From Pseudocercospora fijiensis CIRAD86 (Eukaryota; Ascomycota; Dothideomycetes; Mycosphaerellales; Mycosphaerellaceae), in contig NW_006921532.1 of NCBI RefSeq assembly GCF_000340215.1, positions 10,391,764 to 10,455,763 of the forward strand: 64,000 nucleotides of DNA, given 5' to 3'. This document shows positions 1 to 11,577 of this stretch, one piece after another. The position numbers were made by a program, and so were the translations under genes. A model generated the notes under the pieces. That model did not search any database, was not told the DNA's origin, and worked only from the letters and a program-made list of their open reading frames with translations. Within the stretch, counting starts at the first letter, position 1. Each line of letters begins with the position of its first letter.

Positions 1-395
1 ATTATTATGGCAGTGCTATGGAATCGCTTGAGATGGACGACTAATGAAGAAGAGCATGGATGTACGGCATAGCATCGAAGCGTTAAGTGAGCGGTTTCTT
101 TGATTGTTTTCTTGTTTTGTGTTCGAGATACCCATATGGCAGGCACAGCTTATTAGAGCATTGTACAAAAAATGATATTCAGCACGGAAGCTCTGTTAAT
201 TGCAACGACACATCACAGGACAGGAGAAGGTTGTCATTCCCTCATACTTTACAAACTATACATACTGATACTTCTGGTGACGTCGTCATGATCATGTACT
301 TCTCCCAGCGCCAGCGCCCTTCACCAACCCGAGTAGCGCCGTAGACTGTACAAACTGGATATCATTTCAATGCCTATGACTTCTCTCCATGCAAT
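1..395. other. 3' flank of NFS1, no gene seen
   Basis: Ordinary-composition DNA downstream of the cysteine desulfurase stop codon. Only short open frames without recognisable protein features occur here. It probably contains the NFS1 3' UTR, but I see no clear polyadenylation signal that I would call. Confidence 0.5.
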
Positions 396-2134
396 CTAGT
401 GCTGCGACCACTCAATAGTGTTCAAATCCACGCCTTCCTGCACCAGCTCCCACAGCGGACTCAGCTCTCGCAAGAAAGTAACTCTGTTCTTCACGGCGTC
501 GAGAACATAGTCGATTTCTGCGTCGGTTGTGAAGCGGCCGATCCCGAATCGGATAGAGCTGTGTGCAGATTCGTCAGAGTTACCCAATGCTCGAAGCACG
601 TATGAGGGCTCCAGTGAAGCCGATGTGCATGCCGAGCCAGAGCTGAGTGCGATATCCTTCAGTGCCATCAGCAGAGATTCACCTTCTACATAGGCGAATG
701 AGACGTTGACGCAGCCTGGGTAATGTCGGCGGGGGTCACCGTTGAGAGATGTGTGTTCCATGGCGAGTAAGCCGTCAGTGAGCTTCTTTGAGAGAGCTGC
801 GATGCGTCTACTGTCGTACTGCGAATGTGTTAGCATAAGCTCTACGTGGCAATATCGATGATTGAGAGCAAGTGCAAAACAAGAAGATCATAACCCCTGC
901 TACGTTCAGCAAGCTATGCGCCGGTCAAAGCGCGCTCAGAAAGCCATGCATGTGTAAAGCGAATAATCATTTCAATGCGCGAAAAGCAATGCCGTATGTG
1001 TTCAGGGTGCTGGATTCTTACCTCCATCTCTTCTTTGCATAGTCTAGCAGCTTCACCCATGCCGATGATGAGCGGAGGTGCTAGAGTGCCGGATCGAAGT
1101 CCTCGTTCCTGACCACCGCCAGAGATGATGGGATCAATTCTGACACGCGGCCGTCTTCGCACGTAACATGCGCCGATACCCTTTGGTCCGTAGATTTTGT
1201 GGCCAGAGATGGACATGAGGTCAATATTCATCTTGTTGACATCGAGAGGAATCTTTCCAACAGCTTGTGCTGCGTCGGTGTGGAAATATATCTTTTTGCT
1301 TCGGCAAAGCTTGCCGATCTCTTCAATAGGCTGCACAACACCAATCTCGTTGTTGACAGTCATGATCGAGACAAGGCAGGTCTCGGGCCTGATTGACTTC
1401 TCCAACTCTTCCATGCTGACAAGACCATTCGACTGCACGGGCAGATACGTGACATCAAATCCCTCGTCTTGCAAATGTCGACAGCTATCAAGCACGCACT
1501 TGTGCTCGGTTTGTGCCGTGATGATGTGATTCTTCTTGCCACCCTTCTTGAAGAAACGGGCGACGCCCTTTACGCTCATGTTATTGCTCTCTGTTGCACC
1601 GCTGGTGAAGATGATCTCCTTCGGGTCGGCACCGATCAGATCTGCGATATGTTTCCGAGCTTCCTCCACTGCTTTATCTGTTTCCCAGCCGTAGGCATGG
1701 GTCCGCGAGTGTGGGTTACCATACAAGCCAGTGAAGAATGGAAGCATAGCATCCAACACTCGTGGATCTGTGGGTGTTGTCGCTTGTGCGTCAAGATATA
1801 TGGGTCGAGTTCCTTGGTCCATGACAGTGGCCTGCTTTAAAATTGCAGCTGCCGGACTCATCGCTGCATCCCCAGGCATGCCAGTGTGTGGCAGGGTGGC
1901 ATCTTTCGGTCTGATTCCGGTTTCTGCTAGAAATGCCTTCTGGTCCTCCCTTATTGTCTGCTCAACATTGACAGTGGCGTTCTTTGGACTTGATCCGGAG
2001 ACATAATTTCTCCGGCCTCTCGATGCAATGCTCGCGCGGGGAGCTTGTGTGGCGAAGGTGTGTGTGGATGTCGATAGACGGCGACTGCATTGCCGCAGTG
2101 CCTGACGGGCTGCATTGGGCGCGAGATGCGACAT
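396..2134 (-). CDS. NFS1: Cysteine desulfurase, mitochondrial (Nfs1)
   Basis: PLP-dependent enzyme that takes sulfur from L-cysteine as a persulfide and passes it to the Isu scaffold for Fe-S cluster assembly; the same family also supplies sulfur for tRNA thiolation. Exon 1 is 1022-2134 and exon 2 is 396-818, joined across a 203-nt GT-AG intron (819-1021). The joined protein is 511 aa, normal for eukaryotic Nfs1, and reads EEME|YDSRR across the junction. Residues 1 to about 45 are rich in Arg/Ser and lack acidic residues, as in a mitochondrial presequence. Visible motifs: TSGATESNN (PLP phosphate binding, about 177-185), HTDAAQ (about 285-290), the Schiff-base lysine K313 in [10 protein letters not shown], and the mobile-loop catalytic cysteine C435 in [10 protein letters not shown]. 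The frame also runs on into the intron, but that extension lacks the C-terminal domain, so the spliced form is preferred. It is divergent from the Rvs167 gene. No defects seen. Confidence 0.97.
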
Positions 2135-2939
2135 GTTGATGGGCCGTGATGGAGGAGTCGATGGGCAGAATTCATTTGAGAGCTAGATAGATGCTCGAGA
2201 GTCTAGTGTGGCTGCCGGCTTACCTAAGCACTCCCGCGCTCGGGCCGGATGTGGCGGCATTATGCGTCGGCAAACCAATGTCTCGGTGCTTGCCCAGTAT
2301 GAAGCTCCGGGTTTGACGGTGCCTGGGGCATGAAACATTCGCCATGGCCATGGCTGTCACATGTCGAAGGACGTGCTGAAGCTCATACCGGAGACTCGAC
2401 AAGGCAGCTCTCAACTTGCGGTATAAGGCACAAGATATGGATGTATGTATTGTTGATTGTGCATTGTTGTGCGTGCCCCACTCTCACAGCATGACGTCGA
2501 CGTCTCACACCTGCAAGCCACTCACGGCAAGAAAGACCTCCAGGCTCCGAGCAAGCAACCATCGCCAAGAGGTGCTGGAGTCTTTCATGTGCGTGACCAC
2601 ACGTTACGCTGCTGCTTGTTGGCTTGCTCCCTTACCTCATCGAAGTCCACTCGCGAACAATTAATTCCACATGCACCGCCGTCGCCGTCGCATCTGAAGC
2701 AATCGCAACCCGCAAACGGACCGACACATCGTACAGCACTGCGCCGAGCTAACCGCCCAAGATCGCTGCTAAGCCTCCGCACTCACGTCGTCACTTGCGC
2801 TGCGCTGAATTCCACCACGCTGCCAACGTCCTTTCTCGACTTCGCTGCTGCTGCTCTGCTGCCTGTCGCATACCTCCTACGCATTGACGACTCACTTCTA
2901 CCCCATAGCACAGCATAGCATAGCAGCACCACCGCCAAC
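2135..2939. promoter_or_regulatory. Divergent intergenic region between NFS1 and RVS167-like gene
   Basis: An 805-nt gap between two start codons pointing away from each other, so both promoters and 5' UTRs should lie here. Composition is ordinary. The 3' part on the plus strand is pyrimidine- and C-rich and ends with CACCGCCAAC before the plus-strand ATG, a good fungal start context. No specific transcription-factor site could be defended by eye. Confidence 0.6.
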
Positions 2940-4332
2940 ATGAGCTGGAAAGGCTTTGTGAAGGGCGCTCAGCGGGTATGCCATTGCCTAGACACGTGTG
3001 AATGCAAGACGCGCCAGGAAGAGCTGACCAGCTTGGCAGACGCCTCAAACCTTCAAACAGCGCTTTAACATGGGCGATATCACCAAGGATGCCATATACA
3101 TTGACGCAGAACGCCGATTTGCAGATCTGGAAAAGGAAACCAAGAAACTGCACGAGGAGAGCAAGAAATATTTCGATTCGATCAATGGCATGCTCGACCA
3201 CCAGATCGAGTTCTCGAAAGCATGCAAGGAGATCTACCAGCCTATATCTGGACGAGCGAGTGACCCCGATTCATATGTGATAGACGGCAACCCCGAGGGC
3301 ATTCGAGCCTGCGAAGAATACGAGCTTATCGTGCAGGAATTGAAAGCAAGCCTGCAGCCGGAGCTGGAGATGATTGAGACAAGAGTTGTAAAGCCTGCCG
3401 ACGAGCTGATGGAGATCATCAAAGTCGTGCGAAAGACGACTCAGAAGCGCGATCACAAGCAGCTCGATTATGATCGACATAAGAATAATCTGAAGAAGCT
3501 ACAAGAGAAGAAGGATAAGTCTTTGAAGGACGAGAAAGCGCTCTACAAAGCCGAAAACGACGTCGAAATGGCCACACAGGAGTACGAGTACTTCAACAGC
3601 TTGCTCAAAGAGGATCTCCCGCAGCTCTTCAGACTGGAGCGCGAATTTATCGCACCACTTTTCCAGAGCTTTTACTACATGCAACTCAATGTCTTCTATA
3701 CTCTGCACGAGAAGATGCAAAACATCGACATCGGCTACTTCAACCTAACGCTCAACATCGAAGAAGCATTCGAAGCGAAACGCGGAGACGTCCAGCAACA
3801 AGCCGAAGCATTGACAATAGTCAAATTCAAGACTACGGGAGGCCTCAAGAAGCCAGCACTGAAATATCCGAACCGCCTCGCAATCGAAAACGGCCGAACA
3901 AGTAGTACAAGCTCAGAACAACGGCGACTTACGATGGGAGATGCATCGGCTTACGACAATCCACCTCCGGCGTACAACGAAAAGACGACCGATATTGGTC
4001 GGTCAAACACAACTGGCGGCATGGCGGCTGCAGCGAAATCGAAACCCGCTCCACCTCCACCTAAGCCAAAGCCTGGTCGTCTCAGCGGTATGCCTGCTGT
4101 CGAGTATGTGACTGCACTTTACGACTACGAAGCACAAGCGGAAGGAGATCTCTCGTTTTGGACAGGCGATCAGATTGAGATCGTGAGTAAAACAGATAAC
4201 CAGAACGAATGGTGGCGAGGCAAGGCTCATGGGAAGGAGGGACAGTTTCCTGGTAAGATTGCTGTTCCACTCGGATGATTGCTAAATTTGCTAACGGTAC
4301 TCGCAGGCAATTACGTGCAATTGAACTCATAG
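2940..4332 (+). CDS. RVS167: BAR and SH3 domain protein, amphiphysin-like (Rvs167/Hob1)
   Basis: Membrane-curving adaptor of endocytosis and actin patches; in yeast Rvs167 works as a dimer with Rvs161 at vesicle scission. Exons are 2940-2975, 3040-4252 and 4307-4332, with GT-AG introns of 64 and 54 nt (the second has a CTAAC branch site at 4291). The protein is 424 aa. The tiny first exon gives MSWKGFVKGAQR, the conserved start of the family, and splices to TPQTFKQRFNMG; beginning at the later in-frame ATG (3070) would lose this amphipathic helix. The BAR domain spans about residues 15-255 and contains the long charged coiled coil. A Ser/Pro-rich linker with PAPPPPKPKPG precedes a C-terminal SH3 domain (about 365-424) with ALYDY, the WW pair and GQFPGNYV. 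The last intron splits the FPGNYV motif, so an unspliced reading wrongly ends in KIAVPLG. The 3' end converges on the Jen1-like gene with 280 nt between stops. Confidence 0.96.
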
Positions 4333-4612
4333 CGTGGGTCAATGAAGCATCTAGGATACCTGTGAACAGCATTTCACGTACCGATGTCCAGCATTTTTTT
4401 TTGACCACCCTGTTGATACCTCGACGAGGCTCACCGAGCATTAATGTATATACGCGCGAAGTCGGAAATGAAAGGAACAGATGCACAAAACCCATGACAT
4501 GTCCTTGCTTTCATGTCTATCGAGAATCACTCGTCAACTCATCATCGTTATCTACTGGAACTCATCCGATATTGCACCAGAGTCAGAAGCAGCAGGAAGC
4601 AGAATTATCACC

Positions 4613-6283
4613 TCACTTCTGCGCCTCCCTGGTATCCTCCACAATCTCAGTCTTCTCATCAACCTTATTCGAAACAGCAACAGAATCTCCCCTCTCGATA
4701 TCCGCGACCTTCTCATCAACATTTGCCCTCGTCTCACCACCAATGATGGCATGCTCGAAATGGCTGCCTCTCTTCTCCGGACCTACGGCGGCGGTGCAAA
4801 CAATACCCAAAGCGATGATTGCTGTCGCAACGCCCATGACTGGTCCATAGGCATGCACTCTGTCCCCTGAAGGTGCGGTGAGGTAATGCGACTCAGCGAT
4901 GGCGTTGACGATTTGTGCTGATGGGGAAGAGATCATGTTGCCGAGCTGGTAGGTAATGCCTGGGAAAGAACTGCGGAAGGCCGGTGGGGAGAGTTCGTTG
5001 AGGTGGATTGGGATTACACCCCATGCACCTGTGAAAGTTAGCGACACGGTCATTGAGTGGTGAAGCTGCGCCAAACGTACCTTGAACGAAGAATTGAATC
5101 ATAAATCCACTCGCGGAAAGTCCTCCAAGCGATGTAGGCAGAGTCCAAGCCGGGATCAACAAAGCGCTGATCAGAGCCGAAACAACCATTGCTCTGCGTC
5201 GACCGACCCATTGAGACAGGTATCCGATAATCGTCCCACCCACACAAGCTCCAGTCTTCATCAGAATACTCGCGACGCTCGCATCGTGATTTCCCATCTC
5301 TTTCTGCTCCTTCATGAACGTGGTATAGCTATCCTGACTCGTGTGCGAATAGTAGTTGAACCACGTCATCAAGATGATACAATAAACACACATCCTCCAC
5401 TCCTTCACCAACATCTTCTTGGTCTCTGCCCAGAAAACGCCCGGTGCTGCGCCTTTGTGCCCCGCTTTCTTCCTCTCGACGAATTGTTTGGATTCCGGGA
5501 ATGCGATTCGCAAGAGTCCGACTCCGATTGAGAGACCGGCGGCGATCCAGAATACGGTCTTCCAGCTCTCGACACTTCCTCCCACGCCGAGATTGGCGCA
5601 TGCGGCGCAGACGTAGCCGAAGGAGTAGCCTTGTTGCAGGATTCCGGACATCAGACCTCGGGCTTCGACGGGACAGTTCTCGAGAGCCATGGCGATGGCG
5701 TTGCCGTAGACTCCTCCCATGAAGAGTCCGAAGAGACTTCTCACTGCGAGGAATTGGCTGAAGGTCGCGCTGTAGATCGTTGCAATTTGTAGGATTCCTA
5801 AGACGATCATGTTGAGGACCTGGAGGAAGTAAGCAAAGGTCTTTCAATGCTCTATACGCAGCAGTTTCTACGCACCATAGGCCACTTCCTGCCGAACTGG
5901 TCACCTGCTAAACCGAAGATTGCGGCGCCGACGGAACGCAGTAGCAGCGTGAGAGTTATGGCCGTTGTGATATTGGTATTGCTCGTGTCATAGTACTTGG
6001 CCAGCTTTGTTGTCTGGATTGAGAGGGCGTGGAAATCGAAAGCATCGGCCGTCCAGGAGGCAAAACCGACGAGGAAGAAGATCCAGCCCTGGAGCGACAA
6101 TGAGGCGAATAGCGAGAAGGGGTTCCGGAGAGGCTTTGGCGTTTGCCATTCTGTTCTGGTTTCGCCGTATTCGTTGGTGATCTCGACGCGTTGCTTCCAT
6201 TTGAACAGGTCGCCGAAAGATTGTTTGGCGGTGGCCCAGGTGCCTCTGGCGACTGGCTCGGCCAGTTCGCCGGTGGAATTCAT
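4613..6283 (-). CDS. JEN1: Carboxylate/H+ symporter of the Jen1 family (MFS)
   Basis: Plasma-membrane major-facilitator transporter. Yeast Jen1 imports lactate, pyruvate and acetate with protons, and some relatives carry dicarboxylates. Exons (minus strand) are 5876-6283, 5081-5819 and 4613-5028, with GT-AG introns of 56 and 52 nt, giving 520 aa. The strongest evidence is NYYSHTSQDSYTT at about residues 291-303, which fits the Jen signature Nxx(S/T)Hx(S/T)QDxxxT. The MFS loop motif GDQFGRKW follows the second or third membrane helix, and about 12 hydrophobic segments are visible. The N-terminal cytosolic part has the PKPLRNPFSLF stretch common in this subfamily. The C-terminal tail is charged (many Glu/Lys), as in transporters controlled by ubiquitylation, but that is inference. 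Its upstream side faces RIP island 1 after about 1 kb of unique DNA. Confidence 0.93.
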
Positions 6284-7309
6284 GTTGTCGTGCGGTTGTG
6301 GGAGTCAGTCGGTTGGAAAGCAGACGCAAGGTGAATGGTGAAATGGTGAGAGGAAGAGGTGAGGTCGGGTGCTCTTTCCGTTGCTTTGTTCTGCAACCCC
6401 GTTACAGCGCGCCTTGCACGTCTATATGTACGCGGTGCAACAATAATCGTTTGACAGTCTCGCATCACTGTGGCCAGGGTCGGCGATGCCTCTGCCGTCG
6501 CCCAGACCTTGGCTCACCAGCTCCTTTACTCTTTTTGGTGCGTACATCTGAACAATGTGCCTCACCTACATCGATCGTTCAAGACGGCAGATCCACGAAT
6601 CCACCATACCAGACGCAATGCCAATCCACTCCTGACAAAACATCATGCGGGAACCCGGCCAATTCTCGCGCCATTCAACTGCCTCTTTCGCGGCCGCGTC
6701 TCGAGCACCACCAAACCCTCGCCGTCTTGAACCATCGATCACGACAAGGACCTCTCCCCGACATCTTTTCGGCCCACGTGAGGCCAGGATGCAAACGAGG
6801 TCTTGGAATAGTCTTGGAAGGCAGCCAATCTGCCTTGGCGCGAGGAAAGTACAGGGTCAGATTGGCTGGAATCCTCCCAGCTGGCAGGCCGTGAGAAACC
6901 GCCTCCGCACTTTTGTCGCAAGGAAGCATCGCGTGGCACTTCGAAGAAAAGGCTTGCCAGCAGCCGTGGTGTGCTTGAGCGGTGACCGTGGCTACCTTGG
7001 AAGTCTTACTGTGCGATCAAGCACATTTGGTGTCGTGGAACAAGCCATTGCCATGGCACACGTTGTACACCTCTGGCTGAAAAGAAGATAAGCGGCTGAA
7101 GGCACATGCACGGTTTTCTGTGGGCCTGTGGAGCTTCTCCACCAACTCCAGATTGCTTTTACGGTCTTGTAAGCATCCTCCATGGGGTGCAATTAGTAAA
7201 ACGTGCGAGAAACCGGGTGCCGATCCACATGCCATACTAACATCGGTGGTCTGTTCGCTCTCGCTCGGGATGCCTCTTTCTAGTTGCCGGATTCAAATCC
7301 GCCGGAATC
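6284..7309. other. Unique intergenic DNA upstream of the Jen1-like gene
   Basis: About 1 kb of ordinary-composition sequence containing the presumed promoter and 5' UTR of the minus-strand transporter. Several open frames occur, but none shows a recognisable domain, a good start context or splice continuity. Near 7286-7305 there is a short perfect inverted repeat (CGGA-TTCAAA-TCCG) that resembles a tRNA T-arm; no other tRNA parts surround it. Confidence 0.5.
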
Positions 7310-7978
7310 TCGACCTTGCTTACTTGCTTATATACTTCTATCTAATAGGAAGTCTCTCCTTAATCTTATCGCAGATCGCATATCGCCGGCGACGTTTTGT
7401 TCCTAATAGAGACATTACTATCTAGGTTTCTAAAATGCCTTATAGCGTTCTTACTTATCCCTAACTACTAAACTTATATAGTATTTACTTTAAGGTTAAT
7501 TAATAGCTAGAATTCGGAACTAGTAAGCTTATTTAGCAAGTTACCCTATCTGCAATCTTATTAAATCTATTTAATCGAGTCGGCCGACTACGTTACTTAT
7601 ATCTAGGGTATTACTAACGTTTTAGTATTTTATATAGCTCGTTAGGTCTGCCTCTTAAGTCTCAAAACGGTACTACTCTCTAAAGATAGATAAGCATTTC
7701 GCTTCTTATATTTGTTTGCAAGTCTATTAAACGACTAGTAAGCCGATATTACTAATATTACGCTATTTAATATGTCGCGCTATACGCTCGGAGGACTATA
7801 GAACTTGCTGCAGTATAGCTATACTATAATTAGTATAGAATTAGCTTCTTAGCGGTTTCCTACCTCTCTGCTAAAATAATACTATACCTATACCTTGTCG
7901 TCGGTATTTCTATAGTATATACCTCTCGAAGGTATTATTAATAGCGCGTTTGCTAGACTATTAGCTTAATAAGATTAA

Positions 7979-8894
7979 GCGCCTCTTCGACGAGAGCGAG
8001 TTGTCTAATATTACTATCTCCGAGCTGCTAAATATCGCTAGGCGTAGTATTAATAAGATCTATAACAATTATCGCCTATTTAGTATATTCTATATTAAAG
8101 ACCTCGCGAGGTTAGGTCGTCTACGGTCGCTATTACTAATCTTTAAGGATGTAAGTATCGCTAAGCGTATATAGTCGCAATTTAACTAACCCGCCCTATT
8201 TATATAGCGTATCTTCGAATTCCTTAACGACCGACTATATATCTATTAAGATAAGATAGTATAGTATCTATATAACGAATACGACGTTATTGTTAGCTAA
8301 CCGACGGTATCGCGAGTTTTAAAGAGGCGTAGGTAGACGAGGAAGAAGGCGATACGGTTTGCGGCAGAATAGAACTAGGACCTTTAAGATAACTTCAAAA
8401 TAAGGCAAATAGATATGCTAGCGCAGAAGGTAGTATATGTCGACGAGAGTGCGTCTAATAAGCGCACCGGATGGCGGAAATATAGATACGGTCCTATTAA
8501 TCGCCCTATTTTCGAGGAAGGGTCGGCGGTAAGGTTAAAGCGATAGAGTATCTTGCCTACTATCTTAGTTAATAGCTATCTCGACGGTACGATTATTTAC
8601 TAAGGCTCTATAACCGCGGAGATCTTTAAGGCGTAGTTATAGCATATAGTACTGCCTTAAATAGAGCCTAGTATATTCCTTATTATAAATAACGCATTAA
8701 TCTACCGCACTTAGCGTATAAAGGATATAGTCGCGGCGGCTAGAGTCTACCTTCGATACCTGCCTCTATATTCGCTAGACTTCAACCCTATTAAGTTGTC
8801 CTTTAACGTACTTAAGGCATAGGTTAAGAAGTATATTAACGAGGCTAATTACTTCGTCGACTTCGGCAAATTTATACGGTATACTATTAACTAA
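7979..8894 (+). pseudogene. Degenerate Tc1/mariner-type (DDE) transposase
   Basis: Reading one plus frame gives a near-continuous transposase broken by TAG/TAA codons. Visible pieces in order: a helix-turn-helix-like region ending PTVSRVLKRRR (about 8306-8340), VYVDESASNKRTGWRKY (first catalytic Asp, near 8442), SITAEIFKA, then IINNAL where the second Asp of the family is expected (near 8690), and YSLDFNPIKLSFNVLKA, where the family has Asn-Pro-Ile-Glu (near 8770-8800). The spacing fits IS630/Tc1/mariner elements. The second acidic residue reads Asn and the last one Lys, both G-to-A type changes, so the protein would be inactive even without stops. I could not identify terminal inverted repeats by eye. 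Confidence 0.85.
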
Positions 8895-10599
8895 CTAGAT
8901 ACTTAAACAATAGTAGGATCGTAGTTCTAGCGAGCAGGTTATCGCTAATATCAACAGTTACTCCCTTATAGTCTCACTTATTCTAACGATTGTCTCTAGC
9001 TTAGTAATACAGCTTCTTAACTCGTCTATCTCCTATCTTATTCCTTCTATAATAGTACGCGTAGCATTAGCGGCTTGCTCCTTTATTACAGCTTCTATAT
9101 ACTATAGCCTACAGATCTAGCAATACTAGCTATAGTAATAAGCTTCTTAACTAAATAGCTAACGATAGTAATACAGTTGTCGGTAATATAGTAGTAGTAT
9201 CTCGGATAAGGTCCTCTTCGTTTTCTTAACTATCGGCAATCTACGAGGAATTAGCAAAACCTGCAAACATACCTAATCGGTGCACCTCTAATGCGCTACT
9301 AGCAGCTATTGCGACAAAAGAGCCTAGAATTTAGCAGGTTCCGTGCCGTTTCTGTCGCTAGTATTACCTTAGGTTTATTAAAGGCGGCGCAGTTAGTATA
9401 TTAACATATTCGCATCGCAATCGCGTATCGATCTAGAGAGCATAGCTTCGAAAGCCGGAATCTATACCTACCGACAGGATACTACTACAACACTACTATA
9501 ATACGTCTTTATTATTGCTTTAGTAGGATATAATACTATCGATACCGCTAAGAAACCTCCCGTTGTCTGTTTTAAAAAATATGCACCTCTAGTAAAGATA
9601 TAGGCTCGCTAATATATTAGAAATTCGCGAATACGAGCGCTTCCTCTATACCGAGACTGCCGAAATTTCGGCTTCCGCTCGGCGTAGGAGCTTAGCGGGT
9701 CTAGACTTAAGAAGCTGATTTTAACTATACTAATACGACACTAGCGCAACACTATAACGTATTGCTTTTTATTACTACAAGTACAAAGAGGCGAGACTAT
9801 ATCTATCTAATGCTCCTCTAATTTATACTATATAAAAATACGTAGTATTAGTAGACTAAGAAGCGACATTAGTTAAGCTAAATATTAGCTATTAAGCCGC
9901 CGACCTATAACCGGAAATCCTCGCTTCTTACTAAAACAGCGCTTCTATAGCGCTTCTATAGCGCTTCTACGGCTAATTAACGAATAGACTATCGTCCGAC
10001 TTGTTAGTACGAGTAAGTCGCTGCTTACGGACTTCCTTGCTAATATATCGCCCTACTACGGCGATAAATCGAGCGTATTAGCCTTCCTTAAGTCTATAGC
10101 GGACCTAATCGCTTAATTTGACCCTTCTAAGCTAATTAAGTAAGAAGTCGCCTTCCTCGTAGATACGCTTAATCTTAGCTATATCGGCGTGTCGCTTAGT
10201 CTAGCTGCTAGTTAACTCTTTACGTAACTAGCTAAAGAAGCCTATTAATTCTATGTTAGCAGTATAAGATTAATAGGAAGCGATTAAGCCCCTAACTAGA
10301 CTTGATTGCGGCGGTAGACTAGAAGCCGGTAGACTAGAAGCTAGTAGATTAGACCTAGAAATAGCGCCTCTACGACCCTTGCTATTAGACTAGCTATAAT
10401 AGTTATAGATTACTACTAGGGTCGGTGTTATTAGTACGATAGCACGTCTACTACTACTAGCTTGTTATCTAAATAGATTAGACAACTGCTTGTCTCGTTG
10501 CTTCTATATCTTTAATGCTAGTGCCGCTCTAGGGTCGTCGATTGTTAGCCTTCTAGCTAGATTAGCCTCTCGAGTCCCCTTAACCTATCTAGCGGCTAT
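8895..10599. other. RIP-mutated DNA without an assignable gene
   Basis: CpA-depleted sequence between the dead transposase and the minus-strand dead frame. It includes three tandem copies of an 11-bp unit (AGCGCTTCTAT/C) at 9938-9970 and a short repeat of GTAGACTAGAAGC near 10313-10345. Plus-strand translation near 10070-10220 looks protein-like (GDKSSVLAFLKSI) but matches no family I know. Confidence 0.5.
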
Positions 10600-11577
10600 T
10601 TCCGGATAGATCTTGTAGTAGTCTTCTACTCTGTCTAGACCGCTAAACTAGTATAATCTACCCTTGTTTAGGTAGTATCTATTCTTATAGGGCTACCGCT
10701 AAGTAAGGGCGTGTCGCAGGTGCGTTAGTAAGCTAGTAAGGTCGTCGTTATTGTCGTTAGGAGCCGCTTTATCTTCCGAGCGACCTTTAGCTAGTAGGGT
10801 AGCTAACTATTGCTAAGTCGCTATATTCCGCAGTCTCTAAGAAGCCTATTAAGTCCGCCGTAGTTGTTAAGTTGTAGGCTCGTTAGGAACACTAGTTAGC
10901 TTAGCTATAACGGCTAGTTTAAACTCGAGGCGCAAGCCTGTCTTGCCTTAACTATTCTAGACAGCTAGTATAGTATATACGCGCTCAAAATTAAGGTCCG
11001 TTATACTAGAGCTATAGTAGAAGTGTTTAGCCTTTACCTTGTCTATAGAGGCTATTATAATAGCACTCTTAAGACTAAATATAAGCCGGTTGTTGCCTTT
11101 ATTACGCTAGTCGTTAAACTAGTAGTCTACGGCTTTATAAAGCGACTCGTAGCTTAACTCGCTTAGATAATACTCGCTTAGCAAGGCTTCCTTCTGCTTG
11201 TCTATATATAGGTTCTACTATATAGTATATTTAAAGACCTCGACTTCTTTATTATCGCTAGAAGTATAGTCTTCTTTATCTACGGTATCTTAGCGCTAAG
11301 AAGTCGTTAAATCTAGCAACTCGTTGTTAGTATCTAGCTCTTCCGGACTATTACTTAATAGTAGTAGCTCTTTACGTCGTTGTCTCTTAGCGGCAGCGGC
11401 TTTAAGGGCTTCCTTCTTCTTTATAGTAAGCTTATATAGTCGCTTCGAGGCTCTTAGTATACTAGCGTAGTAATAGAATAGACGAGAGGGTGCTAAAATA
11501 GCTAGCTCTTAACCTTAAGGCTTACTAGGAGGTTGTAAATAGATAGAGGTAAGAAAGGCTTTCGCACCGGATCGCAT
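10600..11577 (-). pseudogene. Unidentified degenerate reading frame
   Basis: On the minus strand a frame beginning MRSGAKAFL at 11577 continues for about 320 codons, with stops that are nearly all TAG. Protein-like features include a basic Lys/Ala stretch (KKKEALKAAAAKRQRRKE) followed by an acidic Ser/Asp/Glu region, then a segment LIFSLKSAIIIASIDKVKAK. The first codons overlap the normal-composition flank, so the start of the element may be just outside the RIP block. I do not recognise the family; a transposon-encoded DNA-binding or gag-like protein is possible. Confidence 0.45.

Larger units (their letters stand above)
7310..11570. mobile_element. RIP island 1: transposon-derived, CpA-depleted block
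   Basis: From about 7310 to 11570 the sequence changes abruptly: CA and TG almost vanish, TA becomes very frequent, and CG stays common. Frames that look protein-like are broken by TAG and TAA. This is the known footprint of fungal RIP (C to T in CpA on both strands). The block holds a Tc1/mariner-type transposase remnant on the plus strand and an unrelated dead frame on the minus strand. Flanking DNA on both sides has normal composition. Edges are placed by eye, within about 30 nt. Confidence 0.85.

Noticed and set aside
914..1021. Unspliced 406-aa form of NFS1
   Set aside because: It runs into the intron, loses the C-terminal domain with the catalytic cysteine, and the splice sites restore the family sequence exactly.
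396..2175. Plus-strand and other-frame openings over NFS1
   Set aside because: These are antisense or shifted-frame shadows of a clear gene, without domains or splice support.
3070..4278. 402-aa unspliced version of the BAR-SH3 gene
   Set aside because: It lacks the conserved MSWKGF start and replaces the end of the SH3 domain with intron translation; the three-exon model fixes both.
7280..7310. tRNA-like T-arm (GGATTCAAATCC)
   Set aside because: The inverted repeat is perfect but short. No acceptor stem, D-arm or anticodon arm can be placed around it, so a tRNA or tRNA-derived SINE is not supported.
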